Assembly: GCA_023417745.1 (NCBI GenBank)
Contig: JAEZEM010000192.1
Location: 1 to 29,053, forward strand
Direction of reading: 5' to 3'
DNA: 29,053 nt
Source of the DNA: Pseudomonadota bacterium
Lineage (GTDB): Bacteria; Desulfobacterota; Desulfovibrionia; Desulfovibrionales; Desulfovibrionaceae
Both the position numbers and the translations under genes were made by a program. The notes beneath the pieces were generated by a model that worked only from the letters and a program-made list of their open reading frames with translations, was not told the origin of the DNA and did not search any database. Positions 8,636-16,498 of the stretch are shown in pieces; the stretch's first letter is position 1; each line of letters starts with the position of its first letter.

Positions 8636-10669
8636 ATGGGCGCAATCGGCGTTTGGGAAGATGATGGCCGGCGGTTCGGTGACGCTGGCTTGGGCGCGCA
8701 GCTTTCGGCCCTTGGCCACGATGCCCGCGCTCTTGTCCCCGGGCTGCCCTTGGCCGCCGACCTTGACGGGCTGGTAGCCGAGGCCGAGCTTTTGATCCTG
8801 CACGGCGCGGCCGTCGCCGCCCGAAAGGCCGGGGCCGGCGCGGCCGGATTCCCGGTGCTGGCCGTGCTGCCGCCCGTTGCCGACGACGCGGCCGTGGCCG
8901 CCGCCCTTGGCGTTGCCGACGAAGTGATCCGGGAACCGATCGGGTCGGCGGAACTGGCCGGTCGCCTGGGAAAACTCCTGGAGCTGTTTCGGCAAGCGGC
9001 CGACTGCTGCGCCTTGGCGCTGTGCCGGGCGCGCCAGGAGACGGCCCTGGCCGAGGCCACCGCCGCGCTTTCCCGCCGGGTAAGCGCCCTGGACTGCCTG
9101 TCCAAGGTCCATGCCGTGATCCAGCGCTTCGGCCAGCCGCGAAACCGCCTCTATAAAGACGTTATCGCCTTGCTGCCGCCGGCCATGCGTCGTCCCGAAG
9201 CGGCCCACGCCCGCCTGCTGGTCGATGGAGCCGCCTTCGAGACGCCCGGTTTTCGCCCCAGTGCCCAGAGCCTGCGCATTCCCCTGGCCGGCTCGGGCCA
9301 GCCCGAGGCCGCCCTGGAAATTCATTACGAAACGCCCGATTCCCACAATCCGGACATCGCCTTTCATGAGGACGAGGCCGAGCTGGCCTTGCTCGTGGCC
9401 CAGCGCCTGGGGCGTACCCTCAGCCGGCTTGGGGCGGAGGCGGCCCTGGCCCGGGAACGCGAATTTTCCGCCCTGCTCATGGACGCCCTGCCCGGCGGGG
9501 TGCTGCGCTTCAATCGCCACGGAGCCATCGTGTTCAGTAATCCCCGGGCTGCGGCCATCCTGGAGTTGCAGCAGCGCGCCTTGGCGGGAAACGTATTCGA
9601 TGACGCCGGTTTTGGCGCGGCCGACGCCGAAGGCCACCCCCAGAGTCGGGCCGACCATCCTTTTGCCCGGGTGCTGGCCACGGGCAAGTCGGTCTACGAC
9701 GTGGCCCTGTCCGTGGCCCGTCCGGGCGGGGGGCGGCGTTTTTTGTCGGTGAGCGCGGCGCCGCTTTTCGCTCCGGACGGCGGCATCGACGAAGTCGTGG
9801 TCAACATGGTCGACGTCAGCGGCCAAAAGGCCCAGGAGCGCCAGCTCGCCCACGCCCTCAAGCTCGAATCCCTGGGCCAGCTGGCCGCCGGCATCGCCCA
9901 TGAGATCAATACGCCGGTGCAGTATGTGCTGGGCAATCTGGAGTTTCTGGCCAACGCCTTCGGCCGCCTCGTCGAGACCCTGGACGGCCTGGCCGCTGCC
10001 GCCCTGGATGCCGAGGGCGACCTGTGCCTGACCGAGGAGCTGGCCCGGATGCTGGCCGACGAGGAGCTGCGGTTCCTGCTTGAGGAATCCCCGGCCGCCA
10101 TCCGCGAATCCCGGGAGGGCCTCGACCGGGTGACCGGCATCGTTTCGTCCATGAAACGCTTTTCGCATCCCGGCAACGAACTGCCCCTGGCCGTGGACGT
10201 GGGGCAAGCCGTGGCCGACACCCTGGCCGTGTCGCGCGGGGCCTGGAAGTTCGCCGCCGACGTGCGTCTGGACATCGACGAGGACTTGCCGCCGGTCCTT
10301 TTCGTGCCCGGCGACCTGCACCAAGTGCTGCTCAACATCATCGTCAACGCCGCTCAGGCCATCGAGGAGCAGCACGCCGCCACGGGCGGCAAGGGGCATA
10401 TCGACATCAGGGCCGTGCAAAACGGTCCCGTGGTCGAGCTGGCCGTGGCCGACGACGGCCCGGGCATGTCCGAGGAGGTGCGCCAGCGCGTCTTCGATCC
10501 CTTTTTCACCACCAAGCCGGTGGGCAAGGGCACGGGCCAGGGGCTGGCCCTGGTCCACGGCATCCTCAAGCGCCACAAGGCCCGGGTGGAGGTGCTGTCC
10601 GCCCCGGGCCAGGGCACGAGCTTCATCTTGAGCCTGCCCGTGGCCAACCTGCCGGAGATCGGCCGCTAG
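8636..10669 (+). CDS. Histidine kinase with degenerate receiver and PAS domains
   Basis: This is a 677-residue sensor kinase without membrane segments, so it probably senses a cytoplasmic signal. Residues 3-115 have the fold pattern of a receiver domain but lack its phospho-aspartate (the beta-3 end reads LLILHG) and its lysine (REP in place of KP). A coiled linker and a GAF-like module follow (about 160-270), then a PAS domain (about 280-400). The HisKA segment has H422 in AAGIAHEINTP. The HATPase has an N-box (DLHQVLLNIIVNAAQAI), DDGPG at 606-610, an F-box-like FDPFFTTK and GTGQGLAL. The ATG at 8636 follows GGGAG by 11 nt; an ATG at 8606 is also possible. No response regulator is adjacent. 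Confidence 0.85.
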   Translation: MGAIGVWEDDGRRFGDAGLGAQLSALGHDARALVPGLPLAADLDGLVAEAELLILHGAAVAARKAGAGAAGFPVLAVLPPVADDAAVAAALGVADEVIREPIGSAELAGRLGKLLELFRQAADCCALALCRARQETALAEATAALSRRVSALDCLSKVHAVIQRFGQPRNRLYKDVIALLPPAMRRPEAAHARLLVDGAAFETPGFRPSAQSLRIPLAGSGQPEAALEIHYETPDSHNPDIAFHEDEAELALLVAQRLGRTLSRLGAEAALAREREFSALLMDALPGGVLRFNRHGAIVFSNPRAAAILELQQRALAGNVFDDAGFGAADAEGHPQSRADHPFARVLATGKSVYDVALSVARPGGGRRFLSVSAAPLFAPDGGIDEVVVNMVDVSGQKAQERQLAHALKLESLGQLAAGIAHEINTPVQYVLGNLEFLANAFGRLVETLDGLAAAALDAEGDLCLTEELARMLADEELRFLLEESPAAIRESREGLDRVTGIVSSMKRFSHPGNELPLAVDVGQAVADTLAVSRGAWKFAADVRLDIDEDLPPVLFVPGDLHQVLLNIIVNAAQAIEEQHAATGGKGHIDIRAVQNGPVVELAVADDGPGMSEEVRQRVFDPFFTTKPVGKGTGQGLALVHGILKRHKARVEVLSAPGQGTSFILSLPVANLPEIGR

Positions 10670-10879
10670 TGTCGCGTCCCTTTGAAATGCGAAAGTATAA
10701 AAAAATAAGTGGTTTTAGCCTGTTGCTCGTGAAATGCCTCTGCGCTGTTCATGGCGGCGACTCTCAGGGCTCCTGCTTCCGCTTGGGCGGTGCTTTTTGC
10801 TCCGGCGGCCCTGTGCTGATTTGCCCACGGTTTTAAGCCAGAGCGTGTCTTGGTCGCCGCAAATGCCCCCGGGACGGGG

Positions 10880-10908
10880 TTGCCGACGGTCACGCCCGGG
10901 GATAATAT
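10880..10908 (+). promoter_or_regulatory. Putative sigma-70 promoter of the molybdoenzyme operon
   Basis: TTGCCG (10880-10885) and TAATAT (10903-10908) are separated by 17 nt and lie about 48 nt before the start codon at 10956. It is a good spacing and a near-consensus -10 in otherwise GC-rich DNA. The upstream part of this gap (10670-10879) has an A-run but no clear gene or terminator. Confidence 0.4.
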
Positions 10909-10955
10909 TGTCCTCTTGCCGCGTCGTATCGAGTTGCGCGACGCCTGGAGGATGC

Positions 10956-12947
10956 ATGGCCCTTGATCCCGCCCGGTCCGATGCCCCTGCCGCTCCCGGC
11001 GCGACCACGCCCGTGGTCGCCACCTGCACCCGCGACTGCCCCAGCGCCTGCGGTTTGCTGGCCCATGTCCGGGACGGCCGGGTGGTCAGGCTGACCGGCA
11101 ACCCGGCCCATCCCGTCAACCGGGGCACGGTGTGCCGCAAGACGCCGGGCTTTTTGCGGCGCATGACCAGTGACCAGCGGGTGACGACGCCGCTTCGGCG
11201 TGTGGCCGGCCAGTGGACGCCGGTCTCCTGGGACGACGCCCTGGACGAGATGGCCGAGCGCCTCAAAGACTGCGTGGCCCGCCATGGGCCGGAGTCGATC
11301 CTGTATTACATGGGCTTTGGCGAACGCACGGCGCTCAAAATCGTCAACGCCCGGTTTTTCGCCCACTTGGGCGGCGTGACCACCCTTCGCGGCACCCTGT
11401 GCGGCGGCACGGGCTATGCCGCCCAGGGCCTGGACTACGGCCCCCGCGTCTCCCACGATCCCCTGGACCTTCAAAACGCCCGCACCATCGTCTTGTGGGG
11501 CCGCAATCCCGCTGCCACCCAGTTCGGGGTCATGCCCCACCTGCGCGCCGCTCGGGAGCGGGGGGCCAGCATCGTGCTGATCGATCCGCGCCGCAGCGAA
11601 TCCGCCGCCCTGGCCGATTTGCTGGTGCAGCCAAAACCCGGCCGCGACGCCTTCCTGGCCCTGGCCGTGGCCCGGCGCATCATCGAGGCCGGCTGGGAGG
11701 ATCGAACCTTTCTCGAAACCCGGGCCGACAATCTGGCCGGCTACCTGGCCTTGCTGGCCAAGTGGAGCATGGACGAACTGATCGCCGCCTGCGACGTGCC
11801 CTTGTCCGTGGTCACCGCCCTGGCCGAGGCTTACGCTCAGGGCAAGCCCACGGCCACCATGCTCGGCTGGGGGCTGCACCGCTTTACGCTGGGCCACGAG
11901 ATGGTGCGCGCCGTGGACGCGCTGGGCGCGGTCTCGGGCAACATCGGCCTAGCCGGCGGCGGCGTGTCCCAGGGCTTTGAGGAGTGGGGACCCTACGACC
12001 CGGATCTGTGGGGCGAGAGCCTGCATCCGCCCCGGCGCAAGCTGCTCATGCCGCAGATCGGCCGGGAAATCCTCGACGCCAAGGACCCGCCGGTGGAGAT
12101 GGTCGTCATCACCGCCGCCAATCCTGTCTGCATGGCCCCCAACGCCGACCTCGTGGCCAAGGCCCTGGACTGCGTGCCCTTCGTGGTCCACATGAATCTT
12201 TTCCTCGACGACACGGCCGAGCACGCCGATCTCTTCTTGCCCTGCGCCGCCTTTTACGAGCAGCGCGATCTGGTGGCGAGCTTTGGCCACAACTACGTCG
12301 GGCCGCTGGTGCGCGCCGTTTCCCCGCCCGGGCAGTGCCGCAGCCAGTTCGACATTTTCATGGACCTTGGCCGGCGGTTTCCCTTTGCCGGGGAGTACGT
12401 CAAGACCGAGGAGGAGTGGCTGCGGCTGCTCATCAGGCCGCTCTTGGACAAAGGCGTGGCCTGGGACGACCTCTGGAAGGGGCCGGTGCGCATCCCGGAC
12501 GCGCCCATGGTCCCCTGGGCCGACGGCCGGTTCGACACGCCCACCGGACGGTTCCAGCTGCTCGACGACGTATCGGCCTGCGAGGATTGCCGCGACGCCG
12601 CCCGCTATCCTTTCACGCTGCTCACCGTCGGCCCGGTCGACCACCTGTGTTCCGAGCGCGAACCGGGCTACGCCGACGAGCCCCTCGAAATCGCCATGGC
12701 CTCCGAGGCGGCCACGCGGCTGGGCATCGCCGACGGTTCGCCGGCCAAGCTTGTCAGTCCCCTGGGCGAACTGACCGTGACCGTGCGCCACGACGAGAAC
12801 CAACGGCCCGACGTGGTGTCCTGCGGACGCGGCGGCTGGCTGTCCCACGGCCAGGGCGTAAACCGCCTCATCCCGGATATGGTCAGCGCGGTGGGCGAGG
12901 GCACGCCGTATTACGAGGCCCGCGTGGACGTGGAGCGGCTGTCATGA
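10956..12947 (+). CDS. Molybdopterin oxidoreductase (DMSO reductase family), cytoplasmic
   Basis: This 663-residue enzyme belongs to the Mo/W-bisMGD (DMSO reductase) superfamily. The N-terminus has a [4Fe-4S] site, C24-x3-C28-x3-C32 and C60, followed by the family's G-x-V-C-R-K context. The molybdopterin-binding core includes TIVLWGRNPAATQ, IVLIDPRRSESAALAD and the C-terminal dinucleotide-binding domain near residues 560-660. C149 in GTLCGG is a possible Mo ligand, but the position is inferred. There is no twin-arginine or other signal, so the enzyme should be cytoplasmic. The substrate cannot be read from sequence. ATG 10956 is preceded by GGAGG. Its stop overlaps the next start (ATGA), so the two proteins are coupled; no electron-transfer or membrane subunit is adjacent. 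Confidence 0.85.
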   Translation: MALDPARSDAPAAPGATTPVVATCTRDCPSACGLLAHVRDGRVVRLTGNPAHPVNRGTVCRKTPGFLRRMTSDQRVTTPLRRVAGQWTPVSWDDALDEMAERLKDCVARHGPESILYYMGFGERTALKIVNARFFAHLGGVTTLRGTLCGGTGYAAQGLDYGPRVSHDPLDLQNARTIVLWGRNPAATQFGVMPHLRAARERGASIVLIDPRRSESAALADLLVQPKPGRDAFLALAVARRIIEAGWEDRTFLETRADNLAGYLALLAKWSMDELIAACDVPLSVVTALAEAYAQGKPTATMLGWGLHRFTLGHEMVRAVDALGAVSGNIGLAGGGVSQGFEEWGPYDPDLWGESLHPPRRKLLMPQIGREILDAKDPPVEMVVITAANPVCMAPNADLVAKALDCVPFVVHMNLFLDDTAEHADLFLPCAAFYEQRDLVASFGHNYVGPLVRAVSPPGQCRSQFDIFMDLGRRFPFAGEYVKTEEEWLRLLIRPLLDKGVAWDDLWKGPVRIPDAPMVPWADGRFDTPTGRFQLLDDVSACEDCRDAARYPFTLLTVGPVDHLCSEREPGYADEPLEIAMASEAATRLGIADGSPAKLVSPLGELTVTVRHDENQRPDVVSCGRGGWLSHGQGVNRLIPDMVSAVGEGTPYYEARVDVERLS

Positions 12948-13264
12948 TCGCGCGCGAATGGAAATGCCGTCTGCCGCGTAGGCATCGCGACGGCTTCATG
13001 GCGCATTTGCAGGCCACGGGCGTGGCCGAGACGTCGGCGTTGCCGGGCTATAGCGGCTTTCAGATTTTGGAGCGCGAGCTTCCCAATGACGTGGTGGAGG
13101 TGACGCTCATCACCTATTGGTCGTCGCTGGATGACGTGAAGGCGTTTGCCGGCGAGGATATTGGCGTGGCGGTGCTGTATCCCGGCGACGAAGCGTTTGA
13201 GCTCGTGCCGGAGACGGTGGTGCGGCATTATGGGGTGGCGGGGGCGGCGTGGCCGACGGCGTGA
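12944..13264 (+). CDS. ABM-fold (antibiotic biosynthesis monooxygenase-like) protein
   Basis: This 106-residue protein has the pattern of the small dimeric alpha+beta-barrel ABM superfamily: WKCRLPRRHRDGFMAHL at the start, GYSGFQILERE, then TYWSSLDDVKAFAGEDIGVAVLYPGDEAFEL and a final VVRHYGV. Family members include cofactor-free monooxygenases and heme-degrading enzymes, but many have no known substrate. It starts inside the stop codon of the molybdopterin oxidoreductase (ATGA overlap) and so is likely made in proportion to it. It is the last GC-rich gene before the AT-rich island; the composition change begins at its stop codon. Confidence 0.75.
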   Translation: MIAREWKCRLPRRHRDGFMAHLQATGVAETSALPGYSGFQILERELPNDVVEVTLITYWSSLDDVKAFAGEDIGVAVLYPGDEAFELVPETVVRHYGVAGAAWPTA

Positions 13265-13291
13265 ATGGTGTAGTTTTATTTACTACTCAAA

Positions 13292-13327
13292 TGTCAATTG
13301 ACACCGAGATTTCAATTTGCCTATAAG
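13292..13327 (+). promoter_or_regulatory. Putative sigma-70 promoter of the AT-rich island with palindromic -35
   Basis: A consensus -35 TTGACA (13298-13303) and a TATAAG -10 (13322-13327) are 18 nt apart, about 48 nt before the start of the 79-residue gene. The -35 hexamer is the right half of a perfect 12-nt palindrome, TGTCAATTGACA (13292-13303). A repressor binding there would block the promoter; that is an inference. Confidence 0.5.
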
Positions 13328-13375
13328 CATATATATTTTCTTTTTTGAGGTGCTCTAATTGTTTGTGGAGGTTAT

Positions 13376-13615
13376 ATGTCTGAGACGCATAATGCTGATG
13401 CAGCCGATCAAGTAAACGATAGTCTCGGTAACGATGTTCAAAGCAAATTCTCTGCCAAATTGAAAGAGAATTTTGCAAAAGAGCTGTTGAAGAAAAAATT
13501 AAATAGCACTGTCTCGAGTGAGCTGATTGCGTTTGTTGAAGACCTTTCTTTGGGTCAGGATGATCTAAAATCCATTTTTATCAAAAGTGATCATGACGGG
13601 GTTTGTCATGACTAG
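13376..13615 (+). CDS. Small hypothetical protein upstream of the zinc-hook ATPase
   Basis: I do not recognise this 79-residue, charged, probably helical protein. It starts Ser/Asn/Asp-rich and continues with a lysine-rich amphipathic stretch (KLKENFAKELLKKKL, residues 28-42) and a second helix (SSELIAFVEDLSL). A good GGAGG site sits 4-5 nt before ATG 13376. It overlaps the ATPase gene by 8 nt (13608-13615), so the two are co-translated. It lies in low-GC DNA like its partner and unlike the flanks. The position and size resemble a small middle component, adaptor or antidote of an ATPase-based conflict system, but this is by layout only. Confidence 0.7.
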   Translation: MSETHNADAADQVNDSLGNDVQSKFSAKLKENFAKELLKKKLNSTVSSELIAFVEDLSLGQDDLKSIFIKSDHDGVCHD

Positions 13616-16022
13616 TTCTTTGGGGAAGTTGAAAAAAATAGAGTTTACAAGTTTTCGAGGATTGGGTGTTAAAGGCTATACTCTTGAGATGAAGGGGAAG
13701 AATTGTATTGTTATTGGTGGAAATGGAAAAGGGAAAAGCTGTATCGCAGAAGGCATAGAATTTCTTTTTGGAGGAAGTGTTCAGCGGTTTGATGACTTTG
13801 ATCCACTTAGAAATGTTTATTCAAATGATGATGTTTGTGTCTCAGCTGCTGATGTAAATGGAAATTATTTGGCGTTGACTTTAAATAACAGTGGAGTTTT
13901 GTCGTTTGATCCTGTTGATAAAGGTGCGTATGTAGACTACCCATCGTCTGACTGTTTTGTGTTGCGAAGGTCTAGAGTTTTAGATTTTATTCATTCTAAG
14001 CCGTCCGGAAGATATGTTTCGTTTTCAAGATTGTTGGGTATCGAGGTCTTTGAAAATAAAAGAAAGTGCTTTGAAGATTTAAGATTGGAATTGTTGGCAA
14101 ACAAGAAAAAATTAGAGGAAGAGTATCGAGAGAATCTCAATGCTTTTCGACAAGATGACGGGTATATACCCCAGTCTTTTGTCGATGTTTTGAAGTATGC
14201 TTCTGCGATGTCCAAAGGCGTGGGTTATGAAGATGTTAAATCTATTGAAGATTGTATTTCTATTCTTGATAAAATTCGAAAGTCAGGGAATCTTGACGAT
14301 CAGAAAAAGTATGATACGCTTTTAATTGCCCGGCAGTCTGTTGACCAAATTACATTTCCGTTGTTTGAAGAAAATGTTGTTTATCTAAAAGAACAATGGG
14401 ATGAAGTTCTCGTTGCAGCAAAAGAATACGCGGACTATAAATCAGAGGCAATTGTACGAGAGGGCATTCAATTTTTTGAGGAAAATACAGCTGATACAAA
14501 ATGTCCATTGTGTGAGAGTGTTATTGACCCTTTGGTTGTTTTGTTGAGATTAAAAGACAGAAGGATAAATCTAGAAAATTATACAAATAAAAAGAAAGAA
14601 TACAAGCGAGTACTTGATTCTATTACTGCGTGGGTAGCCTCGACAAGAAAGTCAATTTCATTGTCTATAGAAAACGAATCTTCAGTTTTTGATTTTTCGA
14701 CTACTGTTGTTCTTTGGAAAATACTAAGAGAACTTGATGATATTTTGAGAAATGGCATACATTCGTATGCCGATATAAATAATGGTGACATCTCGTTTAT
14801 TTTTAATGTGTGTGATAGACTGCGAATTGTAAAAGAAAATTGCATTAAGTCTATCTGCTTTGAAATTGATGAGTTAAAGAAAAAAATGGATTCAAAGCAA
14901 TTCGCTTTGCATTCACTGTTGTTTAATTTGAAAAATAGCTTTTTAAATATTGAAACTAAAGAAGTGCAGCTTGCGGAATGCGCTTCGCTCCTGTTTTCGG
15001 TCGATTCTGCAAGGAAGGCATTTAATGAAGCCTATAAAACGACACTGCATGAAATTGTGAAGCAGTTTGAGAGTTTTGTATATGAAATATATAAATTTTT
15101 ACATGATGGTCATGTGGAGCCGGTGGAGTGTACTGGAGTCGAACTCGCGCCGTCAAAAGGAAAAAACTGGCTTCTTGAACTAGGAATATGTTTTTTTGAG
15201 AAAGAAGGGTTCTGTAAGCCAGAATATTATTTGAGTGAAGGTCATTTAGATTCTTTAGGTCTGTCTATATATTTGGCTTCTGTTCTGAGTTTTAATGCAA
15301 AAGGTACCCTTGTTGTTTTAGATGATATAGTCAGTAGTGTTGATCAAGAGCATCGGCAGCGCGTTGCTGATCTGCTCGTTGGGCGTTTTAAAGAATATCA
15401 ATTGCTTATTTTGACGCACGACGAACGTTGGGCTAGTTTGATAAATAGCAGGGCAATCGCTATTGATGTTCAAGATCAGTGGAAAAGTGTACAAATCACC
15501 TCGTGGCATCCTGAAAATGGTCCAATGCAAACAACTTTCAGAAACAACTGGAAATATATCGATGGACATTTGACTCAAGACAGGTATATGCTTTTGGGTG
15601 GGATTTTGAGAAAATTAACGGAATCATTTTTAAAAAGCATTTTGGCAAAATTTCAAATGTATGTATATTATAAGGCTAGTAATTCTTATACTATTTTTGA
15701 AATTCTTGATTTGTCGAAAACTAATGATAAAAATGATAGATGTAAAAAAATTAATGATATACGAAAAGAAAGAGGTTGTGGTCCTGCAAAGCATCTGCGC
15801 GATATAATCCGTGGAGCCTTGCTTTTAGAAGTTGAAGAGGTGGCGTCTTTTAGTGAACACGATGCCGAGATAAATATGATGCGCGCTTTTGGTTCAGCCG
15901 ATTTACTTAATGAGCTTGTTCATGATAAGTTTTATATTACGCAATTTATGGAAGTCAGAGATTTTGCTATTTCATTGAAAACAATTGAGGGTATTCTACA
16001 AAAGCGCGGTTTTTGCGCTTGA
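13608..16022 (+). CDS. Rad50/RloC-like zinc-hook ATPase with extra C-terminal helical domain
   Basis: This 804-residue protein is an SMC/Rad50-type ABC ATPase. It shows Walker A GGNGKGKS (37-44), a central zinc-hook C299PLC302 between short helical arms, an ABC signature LSEGHLDSLGLS (from 542), Walker B TLVVLDD (567-573) and an H-loop histidine H604 in ILTHDE. Residues ~620-804 are an additional domain holding R668xxxE672 and N768xxxH772. That pattern recalls the HEPN-type anticodon-nuclease tails of RloC and PrrC, though the match is weak. Composition is about 35-40% GC against 65-70% in the flanks, which indicates transfer. Start choices are GTG 13587, ATG 13593 and ATG 13608; I take 13608, which overlaps the upstream gene by 8 nt. 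Antiphage function is inferred. Confidence 0.85.
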   Translation: MTSSLGKLKKIEFTSFRGLGVKGYTLEMKGKNCIVIGGNGKGKSCIAEGIEFLFGGSVQRFDDFDPLRNVYSNDDVCVSAADVNGNYLALTLNNSGVLSFDPVDKGAYVDYPSSDCFVLRRSRVLDFIHSKPSGRYVSFSRLLGIEVFENKRKCFEDLRLELLANKKKLEEEYRENLNAFRQDDGYIPQSFVDVLKYASAMSKGVGYEDVKSIEDCISILDKIRKSGNLDDQKKYDTLLIARQSVDQITFPLFEENVVYLKEQWDEVLVAAKEYADYKSEAIVREGIQFFEENTADTKCPLCESVIDPLVVLLRLKDRRINLENYTNKKKEYKRVLDSITAWVASTRKSISLSIENESSVFDFSTTVVLWKILRELDDILRNGIHSYADINNGDISFIFNVCDRLRIVKENCIKSICFEIDELKKKMDSKQFALHSLLFNLKNSFLNIETKEVQLAECASLLFSVDSARKAFNEAYKTTLHEIVKQFESFVYEIYKFLHDGHVEPVECTGVELAPSKGKNWLLELGICFFEKEGFCKPEYYLSEGHLDSLGLSIYLASVLSFNAKGTLVVLDDIVSSVDQEHRQRVADLLVGRFKEYQLLILTHDERWASLINSRAIAIDVQDQWKSVQITSWHPENGPMQTTFRNNWKYIDGHLTQDRYMLLGGILRKLTESFLKSILAKFQMYVYYKASNSYTIFEILDLSKTNDKNDRCKKINDIRKERGCGPAKHLRDIIRGALLLEVEEVASFSEHDAEINMMRAFGSADLLNELVHDKFYITQFMEVRDFAISLKTIEGILQKRGFCA

Positions 16023-16033
16023 TTGGTAAAGTG

Positions 16034-16322
16034 ATAAAATCCATCTCGCTGAATTAATAAACAGCAGGCCGGCTACTGTATTAGCGTCTAATCCAACCAA
16101 TCAGCCAACCAGCCCTCCAAAAAACGGTGATCCTCGCAGGTTTCCCCGTTTTCCGAGGCGTCAACCAACTCCCTCGCTCTATTTTCGCTGTCGCTCGCTT
16201 TGTGCCGCCAATTGTTGGAAATACCCACCGCACTCGCTCCGTCCTCGCGTTGCTTCAGCCTCGCGCTGCTTCAGCCAATCTCCGTTCTCACCGCCGAACG
16301 CCGATGGGCCTGTCGAAAATGC
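16034..16322 (-). pseudogene. Decayed 3' fragment of a [2Fe-2S] ferredoxin gene plus its terminator
   Basis: This stretch aligns with the end of the intact nif-linked ferredoxin gene (18558 onward) at one constant offset of 2524 nt, without gaps, from 16034 to about 16260. After an 18-nt net insertion it continues to about 16322, and perhaps to 16370. Read on the minus strand, 47 residues match the ferredoxin C-terminus at 26 positions: LKQxEDG, then NNW, DSE and CEDHxF. The cluster-ligand cysteine equivalent to C58 is Arg. The stop codon is changed from TAG to GAG, and a stop lies upstream in the duplicated segment. The N-terminal half is missing, so it cannot make a ferredoxin. The homology includes the A-run and hairpin of the terminator and begins only 12 nt after the ATPase stop codon. 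The rest of the gap to 16498 holds the promoter of the next gene. Confidence 0.85.
16245..16276. repeat. 16-nt imperfect tandem duplication inside the ferredoxin remnant
   Basis: Two 16-nt units (16245-16260 and 16261-16276) differ at one base. The intact ferredoxin gene has only one counterpart, so the duplication arose in the decaying copy and accounts for most of its 18-nt net insertion. Confidence 0.75.
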
Positions 16323-16382
16323 TTCCTTTCGTCAACGGTGATTGGACGCGGAAGTGTAATGCTCGGAGGCAATCGACAGGGC

Positions 16383-16411
16383 TTGTCGGTCTTGTTTTCA
16401 TACGATATTAT
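16383..16411 (+). promoter_or_regulatory. Putative promoter of the phosphatase-autotransporter gene
   Basis: TTGTCG (16383-16388) and TATTAT (16406-16411) are spaced by 17 nt. They lie about 88 nt before the start codon at 16499, downstream of the ferredoxin remnant. Confidence 0.35.
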
Positions 16412-16498
16412 TGAAACTTCAAAATATGTTGATTCTTATGTCTGGCGATTGTCAGTCGATTTCACGCTAAATCCACACGACCCTCAATGGAGAGCTGC

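Noticed and set aside
8468..10576. A 702-codon minus-strand open frame opposite the histidine kinase
   Set aside because: It has the same antisense composition artefact; the plus strand encodes all kinase motifs in order.
13265..16033. CRISPR array, tRNA or integrase in or beside the AT-rich island
   Set aside because: I looked for regularly spaced repeats, tRNA-like cloverleaf ends and recombinase motifs and saw none.
16127..16414. A 95-codon plus-strand frame over the ferredoxin remnant
   Set aside because: It matches only the antisense frame of the intact ferredoxin gene, so it reflects the duplicated DNA and not a gene.
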